Assembly (NCBI RefSeq): GCF_004794465.1
Contig: NZ_SSDJ01000138.1
Span: forward strand, 184,508-248,507
Direction: 5' to 3'
DNA length: 64,000 nucleotides
DNA from: Microbacterium sp. K24
GTDB lineage: Bacteria; Actinomycetota; Actinomycetes; Actinomycetales; Microbacteriaceae
Shown: positions 38,898 through 47,657 of the stretch, one piece after another
How positions within the stretch are numbered: position 1 is the first letter of the stretch
Layout of the letters: every line of letters begins with the position of its first letter
Program-made: the position numbers and the translations under genes
The notes under the pieces: generated by a model
What the model saw: only the letters and a program-made list of their open reading frames with translations
What the model was told of the DNA's origin: nothing
Database searches by the model: none

Positions 38898-40337
38898 TCA
38901 CTCCTGCGGCAGGTAGACGGATATAGACCCGTTGACCAGTAGGGCAAGCGGCTCATCCAAGTCCACCCCGAGGAGATCCATTGTCCCGACTGACATAGAG
39001 CCGTCGGAAACCACCTCACCCGTCGGCGAACAGAACCTCATGCCCTCTGCTGCCGGGTAATCGGCCACGGCACCTCCGTAATCCAGTTCGACGTCCCGTT
39101 TCGGGGCCGAGCACAGGAGAACGGCCTCTGATCCGATGCGCGCAGTGGTTCCCGTCTGGGGTTCGACCGTGTGCGCAAGACCGTCGATACTAACGACGAG
39201 GCGCTCGCCCGAGATCAGATCGGGTCGCTCGTCCCAGGGGTCAGCGGCGGCCGCGGCGTCTCCCCGGAGAGCAACCGTCCACCGTTTCTCACCACTGACG
39301 ATGTCAACTCCCACCAGGTCCAGATCGACGCCGTCATATCTGAAGTTCGTTGCATATTCGCCCGTCCAGTCGCTGGTCACCGTTCCACTCCGGAAGACGC
39401 AGAGAATGGCAATTCCATCGTGGACCAAGGGACCTCCCGTGCATTGCCGCGCTCCATCCACGGCCCAGATCGTTCGCCCCGACTCGCGATCAAGACCGAC
39501 CACGCGCCCGTCCGTGAGCGGCTCGGTATGCGCGCCGGGGTCACCGAATGGATGCCATCCGCGGCCAGCACCGATCAAGCGTGCCTCTTCGTCCTCGGGC
39601 TCATTCCAAGAGAACCCGGCATACGACGCAGTGTCCGGACCGAAGATCCCCGCAAAACTGCGTGTCCAGCGGAGTTCCCCGTCCGCGCCGTACCGCACCC
39701 AGTCATCATCGGTCAGTGCAACGCCGGCACCGAGGTACGCGGCACCGTCGACATCTGGTGCACCCTCCGCTGCCTCCACCGCGAACTCGGAGTCACCAGG
39801 CACGTACGAAAATGTCTCGTCATGCTTCGCAGAGGAGCTTTCGAGGATTCCGGTGATGCAGAAGGCGTCACCGGAATCGCAGGTTCTCGGACGCTGCGCC
39901 GCCAATGTTCGCGCCTCCAGCGCGTCATCCGCGAAATCGCCCGTTGCTGCCGCTACAACGCGAAACTCCGAAACGAGCTCGCCGGATTGATCCTCCGGGA
40001 GCGGAGCCAAGAACGCCACGTACCAGTCGTCCTGGACCTGCAGCGCTGCAACCGAGTGCTCGACGCCCGCGTGTCCGTTTCCCGGCATCGCTTCAAGACT
40101 CCAGAGGACCTTGCCGTCATCCAGGTTCCACGCAGTGAGGAACTCGCGATATGGAGCTCCCCGATCACGACCCGTCACGTACGCGACGACGACATCATCC
40201 AGCACGATTGGATGGCTCACAGCGCTCACAGAACGCGTCCACGCCGGAGTCAACTCTTCGTCCCACCCTGGGTCCGCTGAGCACGCTGACAAGGCGAGCG
40301 TGGCCGCGATAACGAGAAGAACGACCAGCCGACGCAT
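38898..40337 (-). CDS. lipoprotein with PQQ-like beta-propeller repeats
   Basis: A 479-residue protein with a lipobox at Cys19 (LALSAC) and a body of beta-propeller-like repeats. The clearest blades are TAWNLDDGKVLWSLEA, GLDRESGRTIWAVDG and GVDIVSGEKRWTVAL, each the D-x-x-x-G-x-x-x-W pattern of PQQ-like repeats. Several cysteines may form disulfides. It resembles BamB-like scaffolds only by fold, and no quinoprotein catalytic residues are apparent. ATG 40337 is chosen because it gives a proper signal and has AAAGGG nine bases upstream. GC is somewhat lower than in flanking genes. Function unknown. Confidence 0.85.
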   Translation of the reverse strand: MRRLVVLLVIAATLALSACSADPGWDEELTPAWTRSVSAVSHPIVLDDVVVAYVTGRDRGAPYREFLTAWNLDDGKVLWSLEAMPGNGHAGVEHSVAALQVQDDWYVAFLAPLPEDQSGELVSEFRVVAAATGDFADDALEARTLAAQRPRTCDSGDAFCITGILESSSAKHDETFSYVPGDSEFAVEAAEGAPDVDGAAYLGAGVALTDDDWVRYGADGELRWTRSFAGIFGPDTASYAGFSWNEPEDEEARLIGAGRGWHPFGDPGAHTEPLTDGRVVGLDRESGRTIWAVDGARQCTGGPLVHDGIAILCVFRSGTVTSDWTGEYATNFRYDGVDLDLVGVDIVSGEKRWTVALRGDAAAAADPWDERPDLISGERLVVSIDGLAHTVEPQTGTTARIGSEAVLLCSAPKRDVELDYGGAVADYPAAEGMRFCSPTGEVVSDGSMSVGTMDLLGVDLDEPLALLVNGSISVYLPQE

Positions 40338-40379
40338 CGTGAAGCCCTTTCCGCCGCCGGTCATTCGGCGAACGCACCG

Positions 40380-40385
40380 ATAGTA
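40380..40385 (-). promoter_or_regulatory. candidate -10 box for the propeller lipoprotein
   Basis: TACTAT on minus, 43 bases before the start codon, leaving a short leader with a normal ribosome site. Confidence 0.4.
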
Positions 40386-40415
40386 GGCCGGATGACGGAT
40401 CCGCCGATTTGCCCC

Positions 40416-40424
40416 TGTGGATAA
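40416..40424 (-). promoter_or_regulatory. second perfect DnaA box
   Basis: TTATCCACA read on minus, in the 165-base gap between the propeller lipoprotein and ctaF. It lies 31 bases upstream of the lipoprotein -10 box. Confidence 0.5.
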
Positions 40425-40455
40425 ACAATCAGACCAAGGAGTCCATGACGCACGA

Positions 40456-40487
40456 AGAAGGCCCCCGGACGAATCCGGGGGCCTTCT
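40456..40487 (-). terminator. terminator after ctaF
   Basis: A perfect 14-bp stem (40456-40469 with 40474-40487) and a CGAA tetraloop, 16 bases after the ctaF stop on the minus strand. Confidence 0.85.
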
Positions 40488-40502
40488 CGGTGCAGCTGAA
40501 CG

Positions 40503-40937
40503 TCAGCGGGCGAAGTGCCCGCGGTAGTACTCGTAGACCCAGCCGACGATCGCGACGACGAAGATCGCCAGTCCGATCGGGAGCAGGAAATGACCGACCG
40601 CGAGACCGACGACGAACACCGCGGCCGAAGCGGCCAGCACCATCGGCCACCAGGACCACGGGCTGAACTCGCCGAGCTCGGGGTCACCGTCGTCGATGTC
40701 TGCCGTCAGGATGTCTTCGGGCAGCTCACCCTGCTGAGCCTGGTGCGTGCGGTCGAGGTAGAACGCGATCATCGCACCCATGAAGGCGGCGAAGAAGAGG
40801 GCGACTGTGCCGACCCACTCGATCCGCATCGCGAAGTTCTCGTTCGGGGTGGCAAGGATGTGCCACCCCGTGTAGACGACGCCGACGAGAGCGAAGAAGG
40901 CGGTCAGGATCCACCAGAGAATGACGTTGTCGCGCAT
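40503..40937 (-). CDS. ctaF: cytochrome c oxidase subunit IV, actinobacterial type
   Basis: A 144-residue small subunit unique to actinobacterial aa3 oxidases. Helices lie at about 6-27, 40-60 and 98-137 (the last region containing two). The family signature is LWWILTAFFALVGVVY at the start, the acidic middle ending FSPWSWWPM, and the C-terminal GWVYEYYRGHFAR. It follows ctaD by three bases; ctaC-ctaD-ctaF form one unit. Confidence 0.94.
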   Translation of the reverse strand: MRDNVILWWILTAFFALVGVVYTGWHILATPNENFAMRIEWVGTVALFFAAFMGAMIAFYLDRTHQAQQGELPEDILTADIDDGDPELGEFSPWSWWPMVLAASAAVFVVGLAVGHFLLPIGLAIFVVAIVGWVYEYYRGHFAR

Positions 40938-40940
40938 GAC

Positions 40941-42674
40941 TTAGTGGGCCTCTCGCTCGCCGGGCGCGGTGGTCGCGAACTCGGCTGCCTCGGGGTGGTT
41001 CAGGTCGAAGGCCGGGCGCTCGCTGCGGATGCGCGGAATCGACGTGAAGTTGTGACGCGGCGGCGGGCAGGACGTCGCCCACTCGAGCGATGCGCCATAG
41101 CCCCACGGGTCGTTGACCGTGACCTTCGGAGCCTTGCGGGCCGTGATCCACACGTTCAGGAAGAACGGCAGCATCGAGGCGCCGAGGATGATCGCACCGA
41201 TCGTGGAGACCTGGTTCTGCCAGGTCCAGCCGTCAGCCGCCGAGTAGTCCGCGTAGCGGCGCACCATGCCGTCGACGCCCAGCCAGTGCTGGATGAGGAA
41301 CGTCATGTGGAAGCCGATGAACAGCATCCAGAAGTGCACGTAGCCGAGGCGCTCGTTGAGCATGCGCCCGGTCCACTTCGGCCACCAGAAGTAGAAGCCG
41401 GCGAACATCGCGAACACCACGGTGCCGAAGACGACGTAGTGGAAGTGTGCGACGACGAAGTACGAGTCGGAGAGCGCGAAGTCGAGCGGCGGGGCCGCGA
41501 GGATGACGCCGGTCAGGCCACCGAAGACGAACGAGACCAGGAAGCCGAGAGCGAAGACCATCGGCGTCTCGAACGTCACGGAGCCTCGCCAGAGCGTGCC
41601 GATCCAGTTGAAGATCTTCACACCCGTCGGCACCGCGATGAGCATCGTCATCAGGGCGAAGAACGGCAGCAGCACCGAGCCGGTGACGTACATGTGGTGA
41701 GCCCACACGGCGACGGAGAGGGCGGCGATCGCGATCGTCGCGTAGACCAGCGTCTTGTACCCGAAGATCGGCTTGCGGCTGAAGACCGGGAAGATCTCGG
41801 ACACGATGCCGAAGAACGGCAGCGCGATGATGTACACCTCGGGGTGACCGAAGAACCAGAACAGGTGCTGCCAGAGCAGGACGCCGCCGTTGGCCGGGTC
41901 GTAGATGTGGGCGCCGAGGATGCGGTCGGCCGCCGCAGCGAAGATCGCCGCAGCGAGCACGGGGAACGCCATCAGCACCAGCAGGCTCGTGATGAGCGTG
42001 TTCCACGAGAAGATCGGCATGCGCCACATGGTCATACCGGGGGCGCGCATCGTGATGATCGTGGTGATGAAGTTCACCGCACCGAGGATCGTTCCGAAAC
42101 CGGAGATACCCAGTCCGACCATCCACAGGTTTCCGCCGACACCCGGCGTGAACGAGGCGCTCGCGAGCGGCTGATACGCGAACCAGCCGAACGACGCCGC
42201 ACCCTGCGGGGTCAGGAAGCCGGCGACCGCGATGGTCGAGCCGAAGAGGAAGAGCCAGAAGGCGAAGGCGTTCAGACGCGGGAACGCGACGTCAGGAGCA
42301 CCCAGCTGCAGCGGCAGGATCGCGTTGGCGAAACCGGCGAAGAGCGGCGTCGCGAACATCAGCAGCATGATCGTGCCGTGCATCGTGAACAGCTGGTTGT
42401 ACTGCTCCTTCGTCGGGATGATCTGCATTCCCGGCGCGAACAGCTCGGCGCGGATGACGAGGGCCATCACGCCGCCGAGGAGGAAGAACAGCACGGACGC
42501 GATCAGGTACATGTACCCGATGGTCTTGTGGTCGGTGGAGGTGATCCACTTGACGACGATGTTGCCCTTCTGCTCGACGCGCGAGGAGCTCATCAGAGCA
42601 GCCTGGCGGGCGGGCAGAGTCGTGGGTCGGGAGCGAGGGGCCTCATCGGTGCGGGGGGCTTCAGTGGTCGACAT
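40941..42674 (-). CDS. ctaD: cytochrome c oxidase subunit I
   Basis: Catalytic haem-copper subunit, 577 residues, twelve helices. The low-spin haem ligand is in [13 protein letters not shown], the CuB/Tyr cross-link region in [10 protein letters not shown], CuB histidines in AHHMYVTG, and the high-spin haem pair in [11 protein letters not shown]. It pumps protons and reduces oxygen to water. A Thr/Pro/Arg-rich N-terminal tail of about 35 residues precedes the first helix. ATG 42674 is three bases after the ctaC stop. Confidence 0.97.
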   Translation of the reverse strand: MSTTEAPRTDEAPRSRPTTLPARQAALMSSSRVEQKGNIVVKWITSTDHKTIGYMYLIASVLFFLLGGVMALVIRAELFAPGMQIIPTKEQYNQLFTMHGTIMLLMFATPLFAGFANAILPLQLGAPDVAFPRLNAFAFWLFLFGSTIAVAGFLTPQGAASFGWFAYQPLASASFTPGVGGNLWMVGLGISGFGTILGAVNFITTIITMRAPGMTMWRMPIFSWNTLITSLLVLMAFPVLAAAIFAAAADRILGAHIYDPANGGVLLWQHLFWFFGHPEVYIIALPFFGIVSEIFPVFSRKPIFGYKTLVYATIAIAALSVAVWAHHMYVTGSVLLPFFALMTMLIAVPTGVKIFNWIGTLWRGSVTFETPMVFALGFLVSFVFGGLTGVILAAPPLDFALSDSYFVVAHFHYVVFGTVVFAMFAGFYFWWPKWTGRMLNERLGYVHFWMLFIGFHMTFLIQHWLGVDGMVRRYADYSAADGWTWQNQVSTIGAIILGASMLPFFLNVWITARKAPKVTVNDPWGYGASLEWATSCPPPRHNFTSIPRIRSERPAFDLNHPEAAEFATTAPGEREAH

Positions 42675-42677
42675 GGC

Positions 42678-43574
42678 TTACTCCTCTCCTTCCTCGGAGT
42701 CGTTCGCGGGCGTGGTTCCGGGGAGGTTCGTGAGACGGTCGTACTGCTCCGTGATGTCTCCCGTGTTGCCCTTCTCCTTGAGCGTCTCGAGGTACGCGTC
42801 GTACTCGTCCTGCTCGACGACCTTCACGTTGAAGAGCATCATCGAGTGGTACTCGCCGCAGAGCTCGGCGCACTTGCCCTTGTACTCGCCGACACGGGTC
42901 GGGATGAAGGACCAGGAGTTGTCCGCCCCGATGAACATGTCCTTCTTGTACAGGAAGTCGATGATCCAGAAGGAGTGGATGACGTCGCGCGACCGCAGGT
43001 CGATCGTGACCTTCTTGTCGACCGGCAGGACCAGCGTCGGAAGCTGCGCCTGGTCGATGTTGCCCTCGGCGTCGGGCTGGGCCTGGACGCCCATCGTCCA
43101 CACGGTGTCGTCGTCGGACTCGGCGTCGTACTGGAAGTCCCACGCCCACTGCTTGGCGATCGCGGTGACCTCGACGTCGGGGTCGTCCCACTTCGTCTCG
43201 ATCTCCGTCTGATCACGGGCGGTGAAGAAGAACATGCCCAGCACGAGGATGAGCGGCACGATCGTGTAGAAGATCTCGATCGGCATGTTGTAGCGCATCT
43301 GCACCGGCAGGCCGGTCTGGCCCTTGCGGCGGCGGTACGCGATCGCGGCCCAGGCCATCAGGCCCCAGGTGATGACGCCGACGGCGAGGAGGACGATCCA
43401 GGAGTTGACCCACAGACCCGACACTCGCTCGGTCTGGTTGGTGGCCGCAGGCTCACCCTCCACGAAGCCCGGGAGGTACCCGTTCAACTCAGTGGCAGTA
43501 CATCCCGCCAGGGCCACGGCTGCCGCCACTCCCAGAGGGAGAGCGGCCCAACGAAGGCGGCGATTCGAGGGCAC
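42678..43574 (-). CDS. ctaC: cytochrome c oxidase subunit II
   Basis: CuA-containing electron-entry subunit, 298 residues. It carries a lipoprotein signal ending at Cys25 (ALAGC), then two helices (about 45-67 and 88-110). The periplasmic-side cupredoxin domain has the CuA site CAELCGEYHSMM, with an earlier RDVIHSFWI ligand His. The start is GTG 43574, with AAAGGTG just upstream; longer frames lack a signal peptide. TAGACT 36 bases upstream is the likely -10. Confidence 0.95.
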   Translation of the reverse strand: MPSNRRLRWAALPLGVAAAVALAGCTATELNGYLPGFVEGEPAATNQTERVSGLWVNSWIVLLAVGVITWGLMAWAAIAYRRRKGQTGLPVQMRYNMPIEIFYTIVPLILVLGMFFFTARDQTEIETKWDDPDVEVTAIAKQWAWDFQYDAESDDDTVWTMGVQAQPDAEGNIDQAQLPTLVLPVDKKVTIDLRSRDVIHSFWIIDFLYKKDMFIGADNSWSFIPTRVGEYKGKCAELCGEYHSMMLFNVKVVEQDEYDAYLETLKEKGNTGDITEQYDRLTNLPGTTPANDSEEGEE

Positions 43575-43609
43575 GATGCACCTTTCAGATTGCGGACAGG
43601 GCACACCCA

Positions 43610-43615
43610 AGTCTA
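43610..43615 (-). promoter_or_regulatory. ctaC -10 box
   Basis: TAGACT on minus, 35 bases upstream of the ctaC GTG, giving a leader of about 30 bases that contains the ribosome site. Confidence 0.45.
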
Positions 43616-43638
43616 GGGCAACCTCACACCTGATTCAT

Positions 43639-43657
43639 GCCAACCACGCAGGTTGGC
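43639..43657 (-). terminator. short hairpin after erpA
   Basis: GCCAACC (43639-43645) pairs with GGTTGGC (43651-43657) around ACGCA. It lies 13 bases past the erpA stop and 24 bases before the ctaC -10 box. The stem is short, so it may be a weak terminator or a regulator site. Confidence 0.45.
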
Positions 43658-43670
43658 GACGCCGTCCGGA

Positions 43671-44039
43671 TCAGTGGAAGCTGTCGCCGCAGGCGCAGCT
43701 GCCGGCCGCGTTGGGGTTGTCGATCGTGAAGCCCTGCTCGGAGATCGTGTCCTTGAAATCGATGGATGCACCGTCGAGGTAAGGGACGCTCATGTTGTCG
43801 ACGATGACCTCGACTCCGTCGAAGTCGACGGTCTCGTCACCCTCGAGGTAGCGCTCGTCGAAGTAGAGCTGGTAGATCAGGCCGGAGCATCCGCCGGGCT
43901 GGACGGCGACGCGCAGACGCAGGTCGTCGCGGCCCTCCTGCTCGAGCAGGTTCTTGACCTTCACGGCAGCGGCGTCGGTGAGGCTGATGCCGTGCGCGCG
44001 GGTGGTGGACTCAGGGGAAGTCAGGGTGGTGTCGCTCAT
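43671..44039 (-). CDS. erpA: A-type iron-sulfur cluster insertion protein
   Basis: A 122-residue HesB/IscA-fold carrier that delivers Fe-S clusters to target proteins. Three conserved cysteines are present: one in QPGGCSGLIYQL and two in GSCACGDSF near the C terminus. Start ATG 44039 has AAGGAG seven bases upstream. It commonly sits beside ctaC in actinobacteria, where cluster supply and respiration are linked. Confidence 0.93.
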   Translation of the reverse strand: MSDTTLTSPESTTRAHGISLTDAAAVKVKNLLEQEGRDDLRLRVAVQPGGCSGLIYQLYFDERYLEGDETVDFDGVEVIVDNMSVPYLDGASIDFKDTISEQGFTIDNPNAAGSCACGDSFH

Positions 44040-44110
44040 GTCGCTCCTTGTCACGGGGCCGCAGGGGCACGGCGTTCCCGGTAATTCTACCGCCGGTCGG
44101 GCCGGAAGGC

Positions 44111-45532
44111 TCAGAGGTCGCGCGCGTTCATCCTGGCGAGCATCAGGGCCTCGGTCGCGACCGCGTGACGGAACGTGTCGAGGTGGAGCGACTCGTTCGG
44201 GCTGTGCGCGCGGGAGTAGGGGTCCTCGACCCCGGTGACGAGGATCTGCGCAGCCGGGAACTCGCGCACGAGATCCGCGATGAACGGGATCGATCCACCC
44301 ACGCCGAGATCGACCGGTTCGACGCCGTACGCGTCGCGCATCGCGTCGCGCGTGAGGGCGACTGCCCATCCGCTGGTGTCGACCAGGAAGCCGTTGCCGA
44401 GATCGACGTCCGAGAACGTCAGCTCCGCACCGTACGGGGCATGTGCACGCAGGTGACGTTCGAGGGCCGCGTACGCGTCCTCCCCCGTCTGTCCCGGCGC
44501 GACGCGCGCGCTGATGACGACGGTCACCTCGGGAAGGAGGGTGTTGGATGCCGCGGCGACGCTCGTCGCATCGATGCCGATCACCGTGATCGAGGGCTTG
44601 TTCCAGATGCGGCTGAGGATCGTGCCGTTCCCGATCGGGGTCGTGCCGGGAAGCAGACCGGCCTCATCGCGGAGGGTCTCCTCGGCGTACTCGGGCGTCG
44701 GCGCATCGCGCTCGGTCATCCCCTCGACGGCGACGGAGCCGTCTTCGTTCCACAGCGTGGACAGCATTCGGATGGTGGTCATCATCGCGTCGGGCGCCGC
44801 ACCGCCGAACATCCCGGAGTGCGACGCGTGATCCAGCGTGCGCACGCGCACCGTGAATCGCGCGTTGCCCCGCAGGGACACGGTGAGACCGGGCGTCACC
44901 GAGTCCCAGTTGCCCGAATCGGCGACGACGATCGCATCGGCGCGAAGAGCGTCCTTATTGTCGGACAGGAACTGCGCGAAGGAACGGGAGCCGTACTCCT
45001 CCTCCCCCTCGATGAACATCGCGATGCCCAGATCCAGGTCATCGCCGAGTACCTCGCTGACGGCCCGGATCGACGCGATGTGCGCCATGATCCCGGCCTT
45101 GTCGTCTGCGGCACCGCGACCGTAGAGGCGTCCGTCTCGCACGGTCGGCTCGAACGGCGGCGTCTCCCAGAGGGCGTCGTCTCCGGGAGGCTGCACGTCG
45201 TGGTGCGCGTAGAGCAGGATCGTCGGCCTGCCGTTGCGGGCCGCGCGGGTCGCGAGCACCGCCGGCTGCCCGTGCTCGTCGGTGCCGGGGATCGCCGCAC
45301 GCAGCACCCGCACCTCGTCGAACACTCCGGTATCGCGGGCCAGCGCCGCCACGGCATCCGCACTGCGCTCCAGCTGCGTCTGATCGAAAGCAGGCCATGC
45401 CATCCCCGGGATCCGGACCAGATGCCCCAGATCCGACAGCGCCGACGGGATGCCCGTCGCCACTGCTTCGAGGACGGCCGCCTCGGATTCGCTGGACGGT
45501 GTCGACGGACCGGGGTGAGCAGATGAGTTCAT
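44111..45532 (-). CDS. M20-family dipeptidase
   Basis: A zinc peptidase of 473 residues in the M20 family (carnosinase/PepV-like group). Metal and catalytic motifs: YAHHDVQPPGD, GRGAADDKAG and the base Glu in IEGEEEYGS, then the lid/dimerisation domain (THSG-like segment LDHASHSGMFGG) and late RAHSPNESL with a metal His. TAAGAT lies seven bases before the ATG at 45532. It probably hydrolyses di- or tripeptides in the cytoplasm. Confidence 0.92.
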   Translation of the reverse strand: MNSSAHPGPSTPSSESEAAVLEAVATGIPSALSDLGHLVRIPGMAWPAFDQTQLERSADAVAALARDTGVFDEVRVLRAAIPGTDEHGQPAVLATRAARNGRPTILLYAHHDVQPPGDDALWETPPFEPTVRDGRLYGRGAADDKAGIMAHIASIRAVSEVLGDDLDLGIAMFIEGEEEYGSRSFAQFLSDNKDALRADAIVVADSGNWDSVTPGLTVSLRGNARFTVRVRTLDHASHSGMFGGAAPDAMMTTIRMLSTLWNEDGSVAVEGMTERDAPTPEYAEETLRDEAGLLPGTTPIGNGTILSRIWNKPSITVIGIDATSVAAASNTLLPEVTVVISARVAPGQTGEDAYAALERHLRAHAPYGAELTFSDVDLGNGFLVDTSGWAVALTRDAMRDAYGVEPVDLGVGGSIPFIADLVREFPAAQILVTGVEDPYSRAHSPNESLHLDTFRHAVATEALMLARMNARDL

Positions 45533-45539
45533 GCGAGTA

Positions 45540-45545
45540 ATCTTA
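45540..45545 (-). promoter_or_regulatory. -10 box for the M20 dipeptidase, leaderless
   Basis: TAAGAT on minus, then seven bases (TACTCGC) and the ATG at 45532. It is in the 46-base gap to the divergent DUF3043 gene. Confidence 0.5.
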
Positions 45546-45578
45546 AGGTGATCCATCTTCAGCGAACCGAGGAACCTC

Positions 45579-46151
45579 GTGGCCACTACCCCTGTCTCCC
45601 CTTCGACGAACGACGACGCCGCCGAGACGCCGGCCGTCGGCAAGGGTCGCGCGACGCCGACCCGCGCGGAGCAGGAGGCGGCCCGTCGCCGACCTCTGGT
45701 CGCGAACACCAAGGAGGCCAAGGCGGCCGCCCGCGCCGAGCTCAACGAGCGTCGCGCCCGGGCCCAGGCCGGAATGGCCGCGGGCGAGGAGAAGTTCCTC
45801 CCGGCCCGAGACAAGGGACCGCAGCGCCGCTGGGTGCGCGACTACGTGGACGCCGGATGGCACCCCGCGGAGTTCGTGATGGCGGTCATGGTGCTGGTCA
45901 TCCTCGCGTCGCTGATCCCCGCGAACCTCGCGATCTCGTTCTACGCCTACATCGTGATGATGGGGTACCTGGTGATCGCGATCGGCGGCATGATCCTGCT
46001 GGGGTTCCGGGTGAAGCGCAAGGTCGCCGCCAAGTTCGGCGCGGAGCGCATGGAGAAGGGCCTCGGCTGGTACGCCGGGATGCGCGCCCTGCAGATGCGG
46101 TTCATGCGTCTGCCGAAGCCGCAGGTCAAGCGCGGGCAGTACCCCGACTGA
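45579..46151 (+). CDS. DUF3043 family membrane protein
   Basis: A 190-residue protein. The first 90 residues are charged and Ala/Arg-rich (RAEQEAARRRPL, then AKAAARAELNERRA). Two helices follow (about 101-120 and 124-145), then a basic cytoplasmic tail. This is the layout of the actinobacterial DUF3043 family, whose function is unknown. GTG 45579 has GAGGAAC upstream. The 3' end overlaps the pyrD 3' end by 26 bases. Confidence 0.87.
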   Translation: MATTPVSPSTNDDAAETPAVGKGRATPTRAEQEAARRRPLVANTKEAKAAARAELNERRARAQAGMAAGEEKFLPARDKGPQRRWVRDYVDAGWHPAEFVMAVMVLVILASLIPANLAISFYAYIVMMGYLVIAIGGMILLGFRVKRKVAAKFGAERMEKGLGWYAGMRALQMRFMRLPKPQVKRGQYPD

Positions 46152-47163
46152 CGAGCCCCCTGTTGAGCTCGCGGCCCCAGAACGGGCCGCGGTAGAGGAA
46201 CGCCGTGTAGCCCTGCACCAGGGTCGCTCCGGCATCCATCCGCTCCTGCACGTCGGACGGGGTCTCGACTCCCCCGACCGCGATGATGCAGAAGTCGTCG
46301 GGAACGGCGTCGCGCACGATGCGGAGAACCTCGAGCGAACGCCGCTTCAACGGAGCGCCCGAGAGACCGCCGGCCCCTGCGGCCTCGACGGTCGCTTCAT
46401 CCGTGAGCAGCCCGTCGCGGCTGATCGTGGTGTTGTGCGCGATGATGCCGGCGAGACCCTCCTCGACCGCCATCCGCGCGATGGCGGCGATCTCGTCGTC
46501 GGGAAGGTCGGGTGCGATCTTCACCAGCAGAGGCGTGGATCCGGACGCCTCGTGAACCGCACGCAGCAGCGGAGCCAGTGTCTCGACCGCCTGCAGACCG
46601 CGCAGGCCCGGAGTGTTCGGCGAGGAGACGTTGACGGCCAGGTAGTCGGCGAGCGGTGCGAGCCGCGTCGCGGAGGCGACGTAGTCGGCGGTGGCGTCTT
46701 CGACGTCGACCACTCGGCTCTTGCCGATGTTGACGCCGATGACCGTGTCGGGGGCGCCGCGCCGGAGCTTCGCGAGGCGCCGCGCCACGGCATCCGCGCC
46801 CTGGTTGTTGAAGCCCATCCGGTTGATGACGGCCCGGTCGGCGATCAGGCGGAACAGACGCGGCTTCGGGTTCCCCTCCTGCGGGATCGCGGTCACGGTG
46901 CCCACCTCGACGTGCCCGAAGCCGAGCGCGGCGAGACCGCGCACGCCGACGGCGTTCTTGTCGAATCCGGCGGCGATGCCGAAGGGCGACGGGAACGTCA
47001 GCCCCAGGGCCTCCACGCGCAGTGACGGGTCCGGCTTGGTCAGCGCACGCGTCACGGAGGCGAACGGCGGCACGCCGAGCACACGGATCACCACCATGCC
47101 GGCGTGATGGGCGAACTCGGGATCGAAGCGCGAGAGGACAGCGCGGAAGAGCAGCGGATACAT
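46126..47163 (-). CDS. pyrD: dihydroorotate dehydrogenase (quinone), class 2
   Basis: Membrane-associated flavoenzyme of pyrimidine synthesis, 345 residues; electrons pass to the quinone pool. The N-terminal amphipathic helix (MYPLLFRAVLSRFDPEFAHH) and the catalytic Ser in NVSSPNTPGL mark class 2. FMN-binding motifs AAGFDKNA, NRMGFNN and VGGVE are present. ATG 47163 is used; TAATCT stands seven bases before it, and the longer upstream frame would overlap nrdR. Confidence 0.94.
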   Translation of the reverse strand: MYPLLFRAVLSRFDPEFAHHAGMVVIRVLGVPPFASVTRALTKPDPSLRVEALGLTFPSPFGIAAGFDKNAVGVRGLAALGFGHVEVGTVTAIPQEGNPKPRLFRLIADRAVINRMGFNNQGADAVARRLAKLRRGAPDTVIGVNIGKSRVVDVEDATADYVASATRLAPLADYLAVNVSSPNTPGLRGLQAVETLAPLLRAVHEASGSTPLLVKIAPDLPDDEIAAIARMAVEEGLAGIIAHNTTISRDGLLTDEATVEAAGAGGLSGAPLKRRSLEVLRIVRDAVPDDFCIIAVGGVETPSDVQERMDAGATLVQGYTAFLYRGPFWGRELNRGLVSRGTARA

Positions 47164-47170
47164 CCCTGCC

Positions 47171-47176
47171 AGATTA
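47171..47176 (-). promoter_or_regulatory. pyrD -10 box, leaderless start predicted
   Basis: TAATCT then seven bases (GGCAGGG) then the pyrD ATG. The hexamer spans the end of nrdR, whose stop is at 47174. Confidence 0.45.
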
Positions 47177-47644
47177 CCGGTCCGCCGGCTCCTGCTCCGC
47201 GTGGTCGGCGCGCAGATCGGTGATGGCGGACTCGAAGTCCTCGAGCGTGTCGAACGCCTGGTAGACGCTGGCGAAACGGAGGAACGCGACCTCGTCGAGC
47301 TCACGGAGCGGGCCGAGGATCGCGAGCCCGATCTCGTTCGTGTCGAGCTGCGAGACTCCGGTCTGCCGGACCGCCTCCTCCACGCGCTGCGCGAGGATCG
47401 CGAGGTCGGCCTCGGTCACCGGCCGCCCCTGACAGGCCTTCCGCACGCCGGAGATCACCTTCTCACGGCTGAACGGCTCCATGACGCCGGAGCGTTTGAT
47501 GACGTTGAGGCTCGCGGTCTCGGTGGTCGTGAAGCGGCCTCCGCATTCGGGGCACTGACGACGCCGTCTGATCGAGAGCCCGTCGTCGCTGGTACGTGAA
47601 TCGATGACGCGCGAGTCGGAATGACGGCAGAAGGGGCAGTGCAT
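47174..47644 (-). CDS. nrdR: transcriptional repressor NrdR
   Basis: A 156-residue repressor of ribonucleotide reductase genes. The zinc ribbon uses Cys3, Cys6, Cys31 and Cys34 (CPFC ... CPECG), and the ATP-cone domain follows ([24 protein letters not shown]). It senses ATP/dATP and binds NrdR boxes elsewhere. TAGGAT is seven bases before the ATG. Confidence 0.96.
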   Translation of the reverse strand: MHCPFCRHSDSRVIDSRTSDDGLSIRRRRQCPECGGRFTTTETASLNVIKRSGVMEPFSREKVISGVRKACQGRPVTEADLAILAQRVEEAVRQTGVSQLDTNEIGLAILGPLRELDEVAFLRFASVYQAFDTLEDFESAITDLRADHAEQEPADR

Positions 47645-47651
47645 CTGACCG

Positions 47652-47657
47652 ATCCTA
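47652..47657 (-). promoter_or_regulatory. nrdR -10 box, leaderless start predicted
   Basis: TAGGAT on minus, seven bases (CGGTCAG), then the ATG. It overlaps the last codons of hisD, so nrdR probably has its own promoter inside the preceding gene end. Confidence 0.45.

Noticed and set aside
29308..40424. DnaA boxes as evidence for a replication origin
   Set aside because: Only two boxes 11 kb apart, and neither dnaA, dnaN nor rpmH is nearby.
40515..43616. A thousand-codon frame opposite ctaF-ctaD-ctaC
   Set aside because: Antisense to three well-recognised oxidase genes; highly charged, repetitive composition without motifs.
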